DNA of 63,343 nt from Scalindua sp964437425 (GCA_964437425.1 CAYTGO010000014.1:1-63343); one strand, 5' to 3'. Counted from the stretch's first letter, positions 51,973-61,659 are shown. Numbers and translations are program-made. Notes: generated from the letters alone by a model not told the origin.

Positions 51973-53774
51973 ATGATTAAGACAGAAACTGGCAAAAATA
52001 AATTTGGAATGCTTTCTCACCTTAAAGAAGACATTCCAGCGAGCTTTGTTGTGTTATTTGTAGCCATACCGCTGTGNNNNNNNNNNNNNNNNNNNNNNNN
52101 NNNNNNNNNNNNNNNNNNNNNNNNNNNNNNNNNNNNNNNNNNNNNNNNNNNNNNNNNNNNNNNNNNNNNNNNNNNNTTAAAGAAGACATTCCAGCGAGCT
52201 TTGTTGTGTTATTTGTAGCCATACCGCTGTGCCTTGGAATTGCCCTGGCAAGCGGAGCACCTCTGTTTTCAGGCCTTATTGCCGGAATAATTGGTGGTAT
52301 AGTTGTGGGGTCTATGAGTGACTCTGCACATGGAGTCAGTGGTCCAGCGGCAGGTCTGGCTGTAGTTGTATTTGAAGCACTGCATTCAATGTCTTTCGAA
52401 ATATTTTTACTTGCCGTTGTTATAGGGGGAGTGCTGCAAATAATACTTGGTTTATCAAGAGCAGGCATTATCGGATATTTTTTTCCCTCTGCGGCTATAA
52501 AAGGGATGCTTGCCGGCATTGGTATCATCATCATCTTAAAACAGATACCACATGCGTTTGGATATGATAAGGAGTGGATGGGTAGTGATTCCTTTATCCA
52601 ACTAAATGGTGAAAATACGTTTTCACTACTGTGGAAACTTCTTCTTGGGCATATAACACCCGGAGCGGTAATAATCGCTGCTATTTCAGTAGCTATTTTG
52701 TTGCTGTGGGAATTGTATCTGACAAAGAAATATAATGTATTTACTTTAATACAAGGACCCATAGTTGTGGTAGCAGCTGCTATTTGTTGCCAGTTTATAA
52801 CAAAAAGCTACTTTCCTCAATACGCTGTTGGGGCAGAGCACCTGGTGAGTGTGCCGGTTGCAGGCAGTATATCATCATTTTTTGATCTATTTACCTTTCC
52901 TGATTTCAGTCAATTAGGCAATAAAGAAGTTTATATTTTAGGTGTCACGATTGCGATTGTAGCCAGTTTAGAAACACTCTTATGTGTAGAGGCAACTGAC
53001 AAACTGGATAAACACAAGAGAGTTACCTCAACCAATCGGGAGTTATTTGCTCAAGGTACCGGAAACATACTGTCCGGAATGATTGGAGGGTTGCCAATCA
53101 CACAGGTAATCGTTCGAAGTTCTGCCAATATTCAAGCGGGTTCAAGAACTAAGCTATCTACTATCCTTCATGGGCTTTTAATGTTGATATGTGTAGCGTT
53201 ACTTCCAAGTGTGCTAAATCTTATACCCCTATCTGCTCTTGCGTGCATTTTAATAATGGTTGGATATAAATTAGCTAAACCTTCTCTATTTGTACAGACA
53301 TATAAACTGGGATGGGACCAATTTCTACCGTTTGTTGTAACTATTCTAGGAATAGTATTTGTTGATTTACTGGTAGGACTTGGCCTTGGGTGCTGTATAG
53401 GTACTGCGGTGGTCTTGATCCGTAATTACAAAAACTCTCATTTCTTACATATGGAGACAGGCAATGGTGGAAAGCAATTAAGAATGACACTGGCTGAAGA
53501 TGTTAACTTTTTAAATAAAGGGGCAATTATAAAGGAATTGGCCAGGGTACCTAAAGGAGCATTCCTGACCATTGATCTTAGTAAATGCTATAGTATTGAT
53601 TATGATGTGAGGGAGGCCATAGAAGATTTCATTAAAGCAGCAGGCGATAGAAATATTAACGTAAAGCTGAAGAAACCGTTGAACGAGGCTGATGGGAAAG
53701 AAGAGATTTACTCTAAAAAACTTGACAAATGGGTATTAGCCTTGCCCTTCAAGGAAAAAGCACTATCAGTGTAA
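51973..53774 (+). CDS. SulP-family anion transporter with STAS domain, copy 2 (split by an artefactual gap)
   Basis: ATG 51973 follows a GGAGGTGAT Shine-Dalgarno. The N run 52077-52176 appears to break the gene, but the 55 bases on either side of it are identical. Removing the Ns and one copy (155 bases) restores one frame of 549 codons, a normal SulP of 548 residues: LCLGIALASGAPLFSGLIAG, GVSGPAAGLAV, membrane core, and a STAS domain with TIDLSKCYSIDYDVREAI. The beta-carbonic anhydrase follows directly, so Na+-coupled bicarbonate uptake is the likely role. Expression is presumably set by elements C-F upstream. Confidence 0.85.
52022..52231. other. Assembly gap (100 N) inside sulP copy 2, with identical 55-bp flanks
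   Basis: 52022-52076 equals 52177-52231. N run 52077-52176. The duplication is an overlap not merged by the scaffolder; the coding frame argues that nothing is missing. Confidence 0.9.
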
Positions 53775-53852
53775 GGACGATAAGCTTTACCGTTCGTCTG
53801 TAAGACAATTAAATATTAATCATATTTAAAAAATAATTTGGAGGATAGTCAC

Positions 53853-54482
53853 ATGAAAGTCTTAAAACATCTTTTTGATGTTAACAGGAAATGGGCGGAT
53901 AAGGTAAAAGAATCTGACCCGGATTTCTTCTTAAAGCTCTCAAATCAACAGACACCTGAATACCTGTGGATTGGTTGTTCTGATAGTCGTGTGCCGGCAA
54001 CTCAGCTTGTTGGCAAGGCGCCTGGTGAAATATTTGTACACCGTAATATTGCAAACGTTGTAGTCCACTCTGACCTGAACTGTTTGTCCGTTATGCAATT
54101 TGCAGTGGAGGTATTAAAAGTTAAGCATATTATCGTTTGTGGACATTATGGATGTGGTGGCATAAAGGCTGCCATGGATAATCAGGAACACGGACTGATT
54201 GACAACTGGCTTCGGCACATCAAAGATGTTTACCATTATCATCGAACCCGTATTGAATCATTTGATAGCGACGTAAGCAAATTTAACCTGCTATGCGAGC
54301 TCAATGTAATAGAACAGGTTGCCAACGTATGTCATACAACAATTGTTCAGAATGCATGGAAATTAGGCCAAGAGTTAGCAGTTCATGGGTGGATATATGA
54401 TATTAAAACCGGGCTTTTAAAGGATTTGGATGCCTGTATTACCAATAGAAGTGAAATATCAAAGGTCCATCAAATAGAGTAA
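53853..54482 (+). CDS. can: Cytoplasmic beta-class carbonic anhydrase
   Basis: 209 residues from the ATG at 53853; the in-frame TTG at 53838 precedes the GGAGG box and is not the start. The zinc site is C42-S-D44-S-R46 and H98-Y-G-C101, at the same residue numbers as the E. coli enzyme Can. There is no signal peptide. It sits 78 bases after sulP copy 2, so imported bicarbonate could be turned into CO2 for fixation, or the reverse. It differs from the exported anhydrase at 31630, which has a leader peptide. Confidence 0.94.
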   Translation: MKVLKHLFDVNRKWADKVKESDPDFFLKLSNQQTPEYLWIGCSDSRVPATQLVGKAPGEIFVHRNIANVVVHSDLNCLSVMQFAVEVLKVKHIIVCGHYGCGGIKAAMDNQEHGLIDNWLRHIKDVYHYHRTRIESFDSDVSKFNLLCELNVIEQVANVCHTTIVQNAWKLGQELAVHGWIYDIKTGLLKDLDACITNRSEISKVHQIE

Positions 54483-54602
54483 TTTGTATTAGGTTGAATC
54501 CGTCAAGGTTGAGTTTTATGAAGACCAATACTCTTTTTGGTTATACGTTGCTAACGAAATGTATCAACATGATATTACATAACAAATAATAGGTGGAGTA
54601 AA

Positions 54603-55028
54603 ATGAACAACAAATCATTAAGTTACATAGAAAACAGACTCAAAGACAGAAGGAAGCACCTCTTGAATGAGGTCAACTTGAGGTTAAGTAAGTTTAATAG
54701 ATCTCGTGAGTGTTGGGCAACTGACACCGCTGAGATTGCGTCCAACATTATGGAAGATCACACAGTAATGTCAATGGCACAAGGTGAGGCACGGGAAATA
54801 ACCCAGATAGATAACACATTGAACAAAATGAAGAACGGTGAATATGGAGTTTGTGAATGCTGTGGTGGTAATATAAACGAACAGAGATTGATAGCAATAC
54901 CATTTGTGAGCCTTTGTATTAAATGTAAAGAAGCTGAAGAGCGTGATGAAGAAATTATGGTTAACAGGGTGGATTCGAGTGCGTATGAAAGATTTGATGA
55001 GGTGGGAGAAATTGAAGGAAAAGAATAA
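54603..55028 (+). CDS. DksA/TraR-type zinc-finger regulator
   Basis: A 141-residue coiled-coil protein with a C-terminal four-cysteine zinc finger: GVCECCGGNI (residues about 82-88) and SLCIKCKE (about 105-108). The layout is that of DksA-like proteins, which enter the RNA polymerase secondary channel and adjust transcription with ppGpp. The conserved Asp pair at the coiled-coil tip is not obvious, so the effect may differ. Shine-Dalgarno AGGTGGA. It lies 120 bases after the carbonic anhydrase gene. Confidence 0.85.
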   Translation: MNNKSLSYIENRLKDRRKHLLNEVNLRLSKFNRSRECWATDTAEIASNIMEDHTVMSMAQGEAREITQIDNTLNKMKNGEYGVCECCGGNINEQRLIAIPFVSLCIKCKEAEERDEEIMVNRVDSSAYERFDEVGEIEGKE

Positions 55029-55115
55029 TGTACAACTACATATAATAGAAGAAACAGCTATTTGTGAATTTAATATTATTACTGAAAAGTGTATTAATGG
55101 AGTAATCATAGAAAA

Positions 55116-55484
55116 ATGCAAGAGAAGACAAAAGGCCAAACGGAAGCTAAAATAAGTGAGGCGTTGATAAAGTTTGAACAGGAGTTTATGGGTAGAGGTC
55201 CCAGGGAAACTGTTAGCTATATCATAAAGGACACTATCTTTATACGGTTTAAAGGCATTTTTACTCCGGCTGAAGAACAGTTGGCGAAGACCTCTGAAGG
55301 TGCAAAACTGATAAAAGAGACTCGTGTTGAATTATTAGAGAGTGGAATGGCTTTGTTGGGCAAAATTGTTTTTGATATTACTGGATGCGAAGTAACAAGT
55401 ATGCATTCAGATATATGCACAAAGACAGGAGAGAAGGTAATCGTCTTTGTGTTAGACAGGGATTTAGAAAAAAAATTTATTTAA
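55116..55484 (+). CDS. DUF2294 protein, copy 2
   Basis: A 122-residue paralogue of 45428-45805 with the same blocks (FMGRGPRETVSYIIKD; TPAEEQLAKTSEGAKLI; VTSMHSDICTKTGEK). DNA identity is also high, so duplication is recent. Function unknown. It follows the carbonic anhydrase and DksA-like genes and precedes purE by 24 bases. Confidence 0.85.
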   Translation: MQEKTKGQTEAKISEALIKFEQEFMGRGPRETVSYIIKDTIFIRFKGIFTPAEEQLAKTSEGAKLIKETRVELLESGMALLGKIVFDITGCEVTSMHSDICTKTGEKVIVFVLDRDLEKKFI

Positions 55485-55508
55485 TCTATAGTTGAATGGA
55501 GTTGTTCG

Positions 55509-56015
55509 ATGAGTAAGATTTTAGTGGGTATAGTAATGGGCAGTGACTCTGATTTGAAAGTGATGAAAGAAGCAGGATATATTCTAGATAAATTTTCAAT
55601 AGGCTATGAGATGAACATAATCTCTGCTCATCGTACACCAGATATTGCACATGAGTATGCTGTGAATGCCGATGGATTGGGTTTAGAAATAATAATTGCC
55701 GGGGCGGGAGGAGCAGCCCACCTGGCAGGAGTAATTGCGTCTTTGACCCCCCTTCCAGTAATTGGTGTTCCTATGCATACACAGAGCCTGGGAGGAATAG
55801 ATTCGCTTCTTTCCATTGCACAAATGCCGACCGGAGTCCCGGTTGCTACGATGGCTATTGGTAAAGCCGGGGCTAAAAATGCAGCTATATTAGCTACTCA
55901 AATACTGGGAGTAAGGTTTTCATATATAAGAGATAGAGTTAGTACGTATAAAAAAGAGATAGCTAAGCAGGTTATGGAAAAGAACAAAAAAATAAAAGAG
56001 GAGCAAGGGATATAA
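55509..56015 (+). CDS. purE: N5-carboxyaminoimidazole ribonucleotide mutase PurE
   Basis: A 168-residue class I PurE. It rearranges N5-CAIR to CAIR in purine synthesis. Family signatures: VMGSDSDLKVMKEA, EMNIISAHRTPD (with the catalytic His), AGAGGAAHLAGVIAS, GVPM and GGIDSLLSIAQMPTGVPVATM. The purK partner is not in the window. Because the pathway step upstream consumes bicarbonate, its place next to carbonate genes may be more than chance, but this is weak. Confidence 0.95.
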   Translation: MSKILVGIVMGSDSDLKVMKEAGYILDKFSIGYEMNIISAHRTPDIAHEYAVNADGLGLEIIIAGAGGAAHLAGVIASLTPLPVIGVPMHTQSLGGIDSLLSIAQMPTGVPVATMAIGKAGAKNAAILATQILGVRFSYIRDRVSTYKKEIAKQVMEKNKKIKEEQGI

Positions 56016-56114
56016 GGCGACTTTTCTGAAGAGTAAAAAGATTAAAACTACAGCCTTATTAGCTAACGGCAACAAACTATAGGATAAACAATGAAGCAAT
56101 TGCCCAGGTAGAAA

Positions 56115-56408
56115 ATGAACAATATTGAAAATATACAAAAATTAATAGATAAAGGACAAAAGGTTCTTTCCACACATATACCTAATTCACCTGGAATTAT
56201 AGGGTATCCTACTCTTGATTTAGAAATATTTTCAGCATGGCAAATTCAGTGTTTAAATTTTCTCGAATTTAATTTTCCAGATGATAGTAAGCACTTTCGT
56301 TGTTTTAGAGATAAAGTAAAAAATGGATATCGGGGTGTCGTAGATACAGGTATTGAGATTTTAACATCTGCTAAAGAAGAGTTAGAGACAGAAGGACTAA
56401 TACATTAG
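56115..56408 (+). CDS. Small hypothetical protein
   Basis: A 97-residue, mainly helical, acidic protein starting at ATG 56115 with a weak AGGTAG box. Segments such as IFSAWQIQCLNFLEFNF and YRGVVDTGIEILTSAKEELE look like the N-terminal helical region of larger proteins, so this could be a truncated relative. I do not recognise a family. It lies between purE and birA. Confidence 0.5.
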   Translation: MNNIENIQKLIDKGQKVLSTHIPNSPGIIGYPTLDLEIFSAWQIQCLNFLEFNFPDDSKHFRCFRDKVKNGYRGVVDTGIEILTSAKEELETEGLIH

Positions 56409-56534
56409 GATGCTTTAGAGTACCACAGAACGTTAATAATCCGCTCCTTACAATGAAACTTATGTTTTAAAAAGAAAGAACAAGAATTATGGAATCACCA
56501 AAGCAAATAAATATATTTTCTATTTTGAGGTCTT

Positions 56535-57272
56535 ATGAAATTTCTTGAACCTGAATGGCACGACAAACTTTCGTCCACTAATGCTGTTCTCTTAGAGTGG
56601 CTTAGAGATGGAATGGTGATTCCAGAGGGGTTTGTCTTGTCTGCGATAGAACAGACTGCAGGGCATGGCCGTTATAATCGTCATTGGGTCTCTCAGGCAG
56701 GGCGTAATCTTACTTTTTCATTCATCTTGTACACAAAACATGATTTTCAGGGAATTGCTTCGCTACCAATGGCAGTGGCGCTTGGAGCAGCCTCAGCCCT
56801 GGATACTTTTGGCATAACAACTCAGACTAAGTGGCCAAACGACCTTTTGGTTAGAGGCATGAAGATTGGTGGTATTCTTTGCCAAAAGAGTGATTATAAT
56901 TTTGCCTTTAATAACGCTATAGTTGTAGGGATGGGAATAAATGTAAATATGCAGAGAATGCATGCTGCCTCAATAGACAAACCTGCAACATCTCTTCTAA
57001 TAGAGACGGGGAGAACATATCCGATCAAAGAGGTGCTTGAAATCATTTTAGAAACACTGCCACATTGGATTGATCGTTGGGAAGAAGGCGGTTTCTCTTC
57101 TATTCGTGAAGACTGGACCGCACGATGTTATCACATGGGAAAACACATTACTGTAGGAGATGTAAAAGATCTCAAATCTGGAATCCTGGAGGGATTTGGT
57201 AACAAGGGACAGATTCTCCTTCGTGGTGATGATGGAAATATTCAAGATGTTTGGGTAGGTGACGTTGAATAA
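56535..57272 (+). CDS. birA: Biotin-protein ligase BirA (monofunctional)
   Basis: A 245-residue biotin ligase with LSSTNAVLLEWL at the N-terminus, the biotinyl-AMP loop in the form GHGRYNRHWVSQAG (usual GRGRxGRxW), KWPNDLLVRGMKIGGIL and GMGINVNM. It has no N-terminal DNA-binding domain, so it is an enzyme only, not a repressor. The natural client is next door: the biotin carrier domain at the end of OadA, encoded convergently six bases away. Confidence 0.92.
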   Translation: MKFLEPEWHDKLSSTNAVLLEWLRDGMVIPEGFVLSAIEQTAGHGRYNRHWVSQAGRNLTFSFILYTKHDFQGIASLPMAVALGAASALDTFGITTQTKWPNDLLVRGMKIGGILCQKSDYNFAFNNAIVVGMGINVNMQRMHAASIDKPATSLLIETGRTYPIKEVLEIILETLPHWIDRWEEGGFSSIREDWTARCYHMGKHITVGDVKDLKSGILEGFGNKGQILLRGDDGNIQDVWVGDVE

Positions 57273-57278
57273 TTGTTA

Positions 57279-59096
57279 CTATTTAATTATTGCAAGAACC
57301 TGTCCTGTTGTAACCAGATCTTCAGCTGCTACTTTAATATCAGTTAATGCTCCCTCTATTGGACTTGAAACGTGTACCTCCATCTTCATCGCTTCGACAA
57401 CCATAATTGATTGACCTGGATGAATATGGTCACCTATCATGGAGGTTAGGCGGATCACTTTCCCTGGCATTTGTGCAATCACATCAGTGCCAGAGGCTTC
57501 AGTGCTTTCTACCAGCATATTTGGTTTGGATTTGTTATCATGGCGGATACCTATCTTGTACGTCTTGTCATTTACTATTGCCTTGTCTCCTTCAATACGA
57601 ATTGGATAACCTTTGCCATTGACTGATACGATATAATCTGACGGTTTTTGGGGAGGATCATTGTTTTTAATGATAGCTTCCGGAACACTGTTTTTCGAAA
57701 TCTTGCGAATTCCAAGCTCGGCTTCTCCTCTCAGGAATTTCAACCCTTTCTCTCTACAGGTAGCTACAATAAAAATATTCTCTTCCGTTTCAGCAATATC
57801 CGAATTTTTAAGCGTTTTTCGTGCGTGGTCAATGCTTTTCTCGGGATTCTCATCATTCATTTCAATAGGAGAACGCGTGGTAGGTTCCATCTTGAGCTGT
57901 TCTGCAGCTATCTTGACAATTTCCGAATCTGCCGGCACTGGGGTTTTACCAAAGTAACCCAGTACCATCTTGCCATAATCAGGAGCAATCTTTTTCCAAG
58001 GGCCGAACATGACATTATTAAACGCCTGTTGAAAGTAAAATTGAGAAACAGGCGTCACCGATGTTCCGTATCCACCCTGTCTGACTACTTCACTCATGGA
58101 TTTAATAATCTCCGGATATTTCTCCATAATCCCATTATCACGAAGCATCTGTGTATTTGCAGTGAGAGCACCACCAGGCATTGGGCACCATGGAATGAGT
58201 GGTTCTACCGCTAAGGCCTCAGGGGGGAGGAAATACTCTTTCATACAATCTTTAAAAACCTCTTCAGCCTCTCGTACCTTGTTAATGTCAACATCAAGCT
58301 CATAATCAGTCCCTCTCAATGCGTGCCACATAACCAGAATATCTGTTTGACATGTACCGCCTGAACAAGGAGCCATGGAGAGATCGATTGCATCTGCTCC
58401 GCCATCTAATGCTGCCATATTAGCGTTAAGTCCTATTCCCGCTGTTTCGTGTGTATGAAAATGAATGAATGTTTCACTGGGAAGTACGTTTCGTGCCTGT
58501 TTTATAGTCTCATACACCTTTGATGGTACTGCGCTGCCTGAGGCATCTTTGAAGCATATGGAATCAAAAGGGATTCCTGCATCCAGTATTTCCTGCAAGA
58601 TACCTGAGTAAAAATCAGGGTCGTGAGCGCCTGTACATCCCGGTGGTAACTCCATCATTGTAATACACACCTGATGCTTTAGCCCTGCATCTACAATGCT
58701 TTTTCCGCTGACTATGAGATTTCTCACGTCATTGAGCGCGTCAAAGTTACGGATAGTCGTAATACCGTGTTTTTTAAAAAGCTGAGCATGGAGCCTGATA
58801 ATATCACTTGATTGAGAATCCAGGCCAACCACATTAACACCTCTGGCAAGGGTCTGTAATTCCGCATCTGGTCCTGCAGTCTCGCGAAACTCATCCATCA
58901 TTGTAAAAGCATCTTCGTTACAGTAAAAGTAGAGTGACTGAAAACGTGCGCCTCCACCAGCTTCAAAATAGGTGATACCCGCATCTCTGGCGGCTGCAAC
59001 AGCAGGCAGAAAGTCTTTGGTTAACACTCTCGCGCCATATGCAGACTGAAAGCCGTCCCGAAATGCTGTACACATAAATTTTATCTTTTTAGTCAT
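57279..59096 (-). CDS. oadA: Oxaloacetate decarboxylase alpha subunit / carboxyltransferase with biotin domain
   Basis: A 605-residue protein. The N-terminal carboxyltransferase TIM barrel (about 1-300) has TAFRDGFQSAYG, CFKDASGSAVPS and HFHTHETAGIG with metal-binding His residues. A middle conserved domain follows. The C-terminal biotinyl domain carries VVEAMKMEV, with biotin on Lys571, 35 residues from the end as expected. It removes CO2 from oxaloacetate while the beta subunit exports Na+. Pyruvate carboxylase subunit B is similar, but the adjacent oadB and oadG decide for the Na+ pump. Confidence 0.92.
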   Translation of the reverse strand: MTKKIKFMCTAFRDGFQSAYGARVLTKDFLPAVAAARDAGITYFEAGGGARFQSLYFYCNEDAFTMMDEFRETAGPDAELQTLARGVNVVGLDSQSSDIIRLHAQLFKKHGITTIRNFDALNDVRNLIVSGKSIVDAGLKHQVCITMMELPPGCTGAHDPDFYSGILQEILDAGIPFDSICFKDASGSAVPSKVYETIKQARNVLPSETFIHFHTHETAGIGLNANMAALDGGADAIDLSMAPCSGGTCQTDILVMWHALRGTDYELDVDINKVREAEEVFKDCMKEYFLPPEALAVEPLIPWCPMPGGALTANTQMLRDNGIMEKYPEIIKSMSEVVRQGGYGTSVTPVSQFYFQQAFNNVMFGPWKKIAPDYGKMVLGYFGKTPVPADSEIVKIAAEQLKMEPTTRSPIEMNDENPEKSIDHARKTLKNSDIAETEENIFIVATCREKGLKFLRGEAELGIRKISKNSVPEAIIKNNDPPQKPSDYIVSVNGKGYPIRIEGDKAIVNDKTYKIGIRHDNKSKPNMLVESTEASGTDVIAQMPGKVIRLTSMIGDHIHPGQSIMVVEAMKMEVHVSSPIEGALTDIKVAAEDLVTTGQVLAIIK

Positions 59097-59158
59097 TTTC
59101 TTCCTGTAATATCAAAATATAAAACTGAATAGTTATCATCAACTCTCTCATTGCATAA

Positions 59159-60286
59159 TTACCTCACCAGTACCGACCACAAAATTCCCGAACAAATAGC
59201 TGACCCGATAACACCTGCTACATTAGGCGCCATGGCGTGCATGAGTAGGAAATTATGGGGATCCTCCTTCTGTCCGACCATCTGCACAACGCGTGCAGAG
59301 TCTGGTACTGCAGATACACCGGCAGCACCAATAAGTGGATTAATTTTTTCCTTAAGAAACAGGTTCATGAATTTAGCAAAAATCACTCCACCGGCAGTCG
59401 CAATACAGAAAGAAATAGCTCCCAAACTAAAAATAAGAAGTGATTGACTCGTTAGAAAGGCTTTCGCTTGTGTACTTGCTCCAACTGAAAAACCGAGGAG
59501 GATTGTCACCATATCAATCATTGAATTACGTGCAGTATTGGCTAATCGCTCAGTTACACAGCTTTCCTTTAGTAGATTACCTAAAAAAAGCATTCCTATA
59601 AGAACTATTGCGCCTGGAGCAATCATTGCAGAAACGAGAAAAGCAACAACAGGGAAGATTATTTTCTCTCTCTGTGTTACTTGCCTTGGCGCTTTCATCC
59701 TGATAAGTCGCTCCTTTTTTGACGTAAGTAACTTCATTATTGGGGGCTGTATAACAGGGACGAGGGCCATATACGAATATGCAGCTATGGCAATAGCACC
59801 TAACAGATGTGGCGCAAGCTTTGACGATAAAAATATCGCTGTAGGCCCATCGGCACCGCCGATAATACCAATGGAAGCAGCATCTGCTGGGTTAAACCCC
59901 AAGTATAGTGCACCAATAAATGTTATAAAAATTCCTACCTGAGCGGCTGCTCCAAGCAATACAAGTTTGGGATTAGACAACATTGTAGAAAAATCAGTCA
60001 TAGCGCCAATACCCAGGAAAATAAGTGGTGGAAAAATACCCTTGCTAACCCCGAAATATAAGTAACTAAGAACGCTACCCACATCGTATACACTGAGCGC
60101 CATGCCTTGAATAGAAGGTACATTTCCTACAATTGCCCCAAAACCTATAGGGAGCAGCAACAGAGGTTCATAATCTTTGATAATAGCCAGACACACAAAA
60201 ATAATACCCACTACTATCATGATAGCATTACCCCATGTCATCATCGCAAAACCGGTTGTATCAAGAAACTCAAGTAGGATCTTCAC
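59159..60286 (-). CDS. oadB: Na+-translocating decarboxylase beta subunit
   Basis: A 375-residue integral membrane protein with about nine helices. Signature parts: LLLPIGFGAIVGNVP, FLGIGAMTDFSTMLSNP, FNPADAASIGIIGGADGPTAIF (with the Asp and Asn that bind Na+) and GAAGVSAVPDSARVVQ. It decarboxylates carboxybiotin on the alpha subunit and moves Na+ across the membrane. It sits between oadG and oadA with short gaps. Confidence 0.95.
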   Translation of the reverse strand: MKILLEFLDTTGFAMMTWGNAIMIVVGIIFVCLAIIKDYEPLLLLPIGFGAIVGNVPSIQGMALSVYDVGSVLSYLYFGVSKGIFPPLIFLGIGAMTDFSTMLSNPKLVLLGAAAQVGIFITFIGALYLGFNPADAASIGIIGGADGPTAIFLSSKLAPHLLGAIAIAAYSYMALVPVIQPPIMKLLTSKKERLIRMKAPRQVTQREKIIFPVVAFLVSAMIAPGAIVLIGMLFLGNLLKESCVTERLANTARNSMIDMVTILLGFSVGASTQAKAFLTSQSLLIFSLGAISFCIATAGGVIFAKFMNLFLKEKINPLIGAAGVSAVPDSARVVQMVGQKEDPHNFLLMHAMAPNVAGVIGSAICSGILWSVLVR

Positions 60287-60382
60287 TAATATCCTCTACA
60301 TTTTTACAAAATTATAATATGGTGCGACTGCACACATTCAAAATAAGGCATTTTGATTCAATATCTTTTAAATAACATGGAT

Positions 60383-60643
60383 TTACTTCCCAATTTCAGT
60401 AGTGTGAAGAACGGAGCCGATTGCCACCAATACCTCATCATTCGGTGCATCAGAACGCTCTGGCAGATAACCTGGACCTTTTAATGGGTATATGAGATAG
60501 ACTATTCTTAAAACCGATGGTAATAGAGAGATAAATACGCTGATTAAGGTAAGCGCTGTGAACACAACCAGCATTCCTATAATGGCAATTTCTATTCCAT
60601 GTCCATCCAGGATGTTTTGAATACTTAAATTGATTTCTATCAT
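60383..60643 (-). CDS. oadG: Na+-translocating decarboxylase gamma subunit
   Basis: An 86-residue protein with one transmembrane helix (about 17-40, IAIIGMLVVFTALTLISVFI) and a short charged tail, the usual layout of OadG, which holds alpha and beta together. It is the first gene of oadG-oadB-oadA and lies downstream of element G. Assignment depends partly on position. Confidence 0.85.
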   Translation of the reverse strand: MIEINLSIQNILDGHGIEIAIIGMLVVFTALTLISVFISLLPSVLRIVYLIYPLKGPGYLPERSDAPNDEVLVAIGSVLHTTEIGK

Positions 60644-60703
60644 GGCAATGTTTCCTTTGAAATTATCAGTAAAATGTCCAGATTCCTTCGTAAATCTATA
60701 AAC

Positions 60704-60815
60704 AAAAAAAGCCGTTGTAATTTCCGGGAGTTCTCTTCAAAGGGAACCCCTAGAAATTACAACGGCTTACTTTGCAACAACTCTTATTGTCAGAAAAATC
60801 CTTGCTTAGTCTTCC
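60704..60815 (-). promoter_or_regulatory. Structured leader element G, upstream of oadGBA
   Basis: Read on the minus strand: GGAAGACTAAGCAAG, hairpin GATTTTT/AAGAGTT (with G-T pairs), 3' box GTTGCAAAGTAAGCCGT, and a terminator closing AACGGC + seven Ts (60704-60710). It lies 61 bases before the oadG start. Position in front of a Na+ pump is the best clue to the signal. Confidence 0.75.
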
Positions 60816-60827
60816 TATCAGGTATAG

Positions 60828-60856
60828 ATTGTAATTTAAGAAGGTTAGTTAGTCAA
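60828..60856 (-). promoter_or_regulatory. Promoter of the oadGBA leader
   Basis: Minus strand TTGACT (60851-60856), a 17-base spacer, TACAAT (60828-60833). Confidence 0.65.
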
Positions 60857-61092
60857 ATGATTTTTGTTTTACTTTATACCGTTGATATATAGATGTATAG
60901 ATGATTAAGGCTTTTGGGTTTGAGGAATTATTATTTAAAAGATTACACCTAAAAGCGCTGTTTATTATTGTGTGTGCTAATATTCTGAACATCAACAAGA
61001 TTATCCTAACAGATACTAAAAAATATCCGTTTCAAGAAATATGTAGTGGTTAAAACCTTTGGTAATAATCGCTGCTATAAATAACGCATGTA

Positions 61093-61416
61093 TTATTGAA
61101 AAGTTTGAAAAGGGCTTTATGGTTAGGGGCTCTATGGAGACTGATAGTATTATCTAATGGATGTCATCCTTATACGGCTTAAGAGTGTTCCTGCTCCGTC
61201 TGAAGAGCAACTGACTGAGACTGCTTAAGGTGCACTGTTGATAAAAAAACTTGTGTTCAATTATTGAGAGGGCAAGTGCTTTGCGAGGAGATATTCTTGC
61301 CGTTTCTACGGGCGCCAGAATAAAGAGTTTACATTCCAACATCAGCACAAAGATTGGTGAGAGAGTGTGATTGTCTCCATATTAGGCCAAGACCTTGAAA
61401 TGAGGTTTAAGTATTA
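61093..61416 (+). pseudogene. Decayed DUF2294 gene, copy 3
   Basis: Pieces of the DUF2294 sequence appear in order but in different frames with stops between: FEKGFMVRGSMET, then IRLKSVPAPSEEQLTETA-stop-GALLIKK, then a region matching SMHSDICTKTGE, and an end corresponding to LEMRF. At least two frameshifts and two stops are visible. It is clearly dead. It precedes element H, as copy 1 precedes element A. Confidence 0.8.
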
Positions 61417-61490
61417 GGTAGTAGTATAAGTCCAATTGTGATTATAATGTAAGTAAAATACTAAAAACCAGAGTATCGTCTAGAATACAC

Positions 61491-61519
61491 TTGATTTTTA
61501 GTTCTTTTTAAATTACTGT
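61491..61519 (+). promoter_or_regulatory. Promoter of element H
   Basis: TTGATT (61491-61496), a 17-base spacer, TACTGT (61514-61519); the -10 box is weaker than in A and C. Confidence 0.5.
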
Positions 61520-61533
61520 ACTGCATGTTTTAA

Positions 61534-61641
61534 GGAAGACTATGCAAGGATTCTTTAAGGTAATAAGAGTTGTTGCAAAGTAAGCCGAGTTCATTTCTTC
61601 AAGCACTCTTTAAAGAGTACGGAATGATATCGGCTTTTTTT
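61534..61641 (+). promoter_or_regulatory. Structured leader element H
   Basis: GGAAGACTATGCAAG, hairpin GATTCTT/AAGAGTT, 3' box GTTGCAAAGTAAGCCGA, and a terminator GCCGAGTTCATT...GAATGATATCGGC + T-run. The start of the next gene lies only 18 bases after the T-run. Confidence 0.75.
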
Positions 61642-61659
61642 ATATTATAATCTGAAAAA

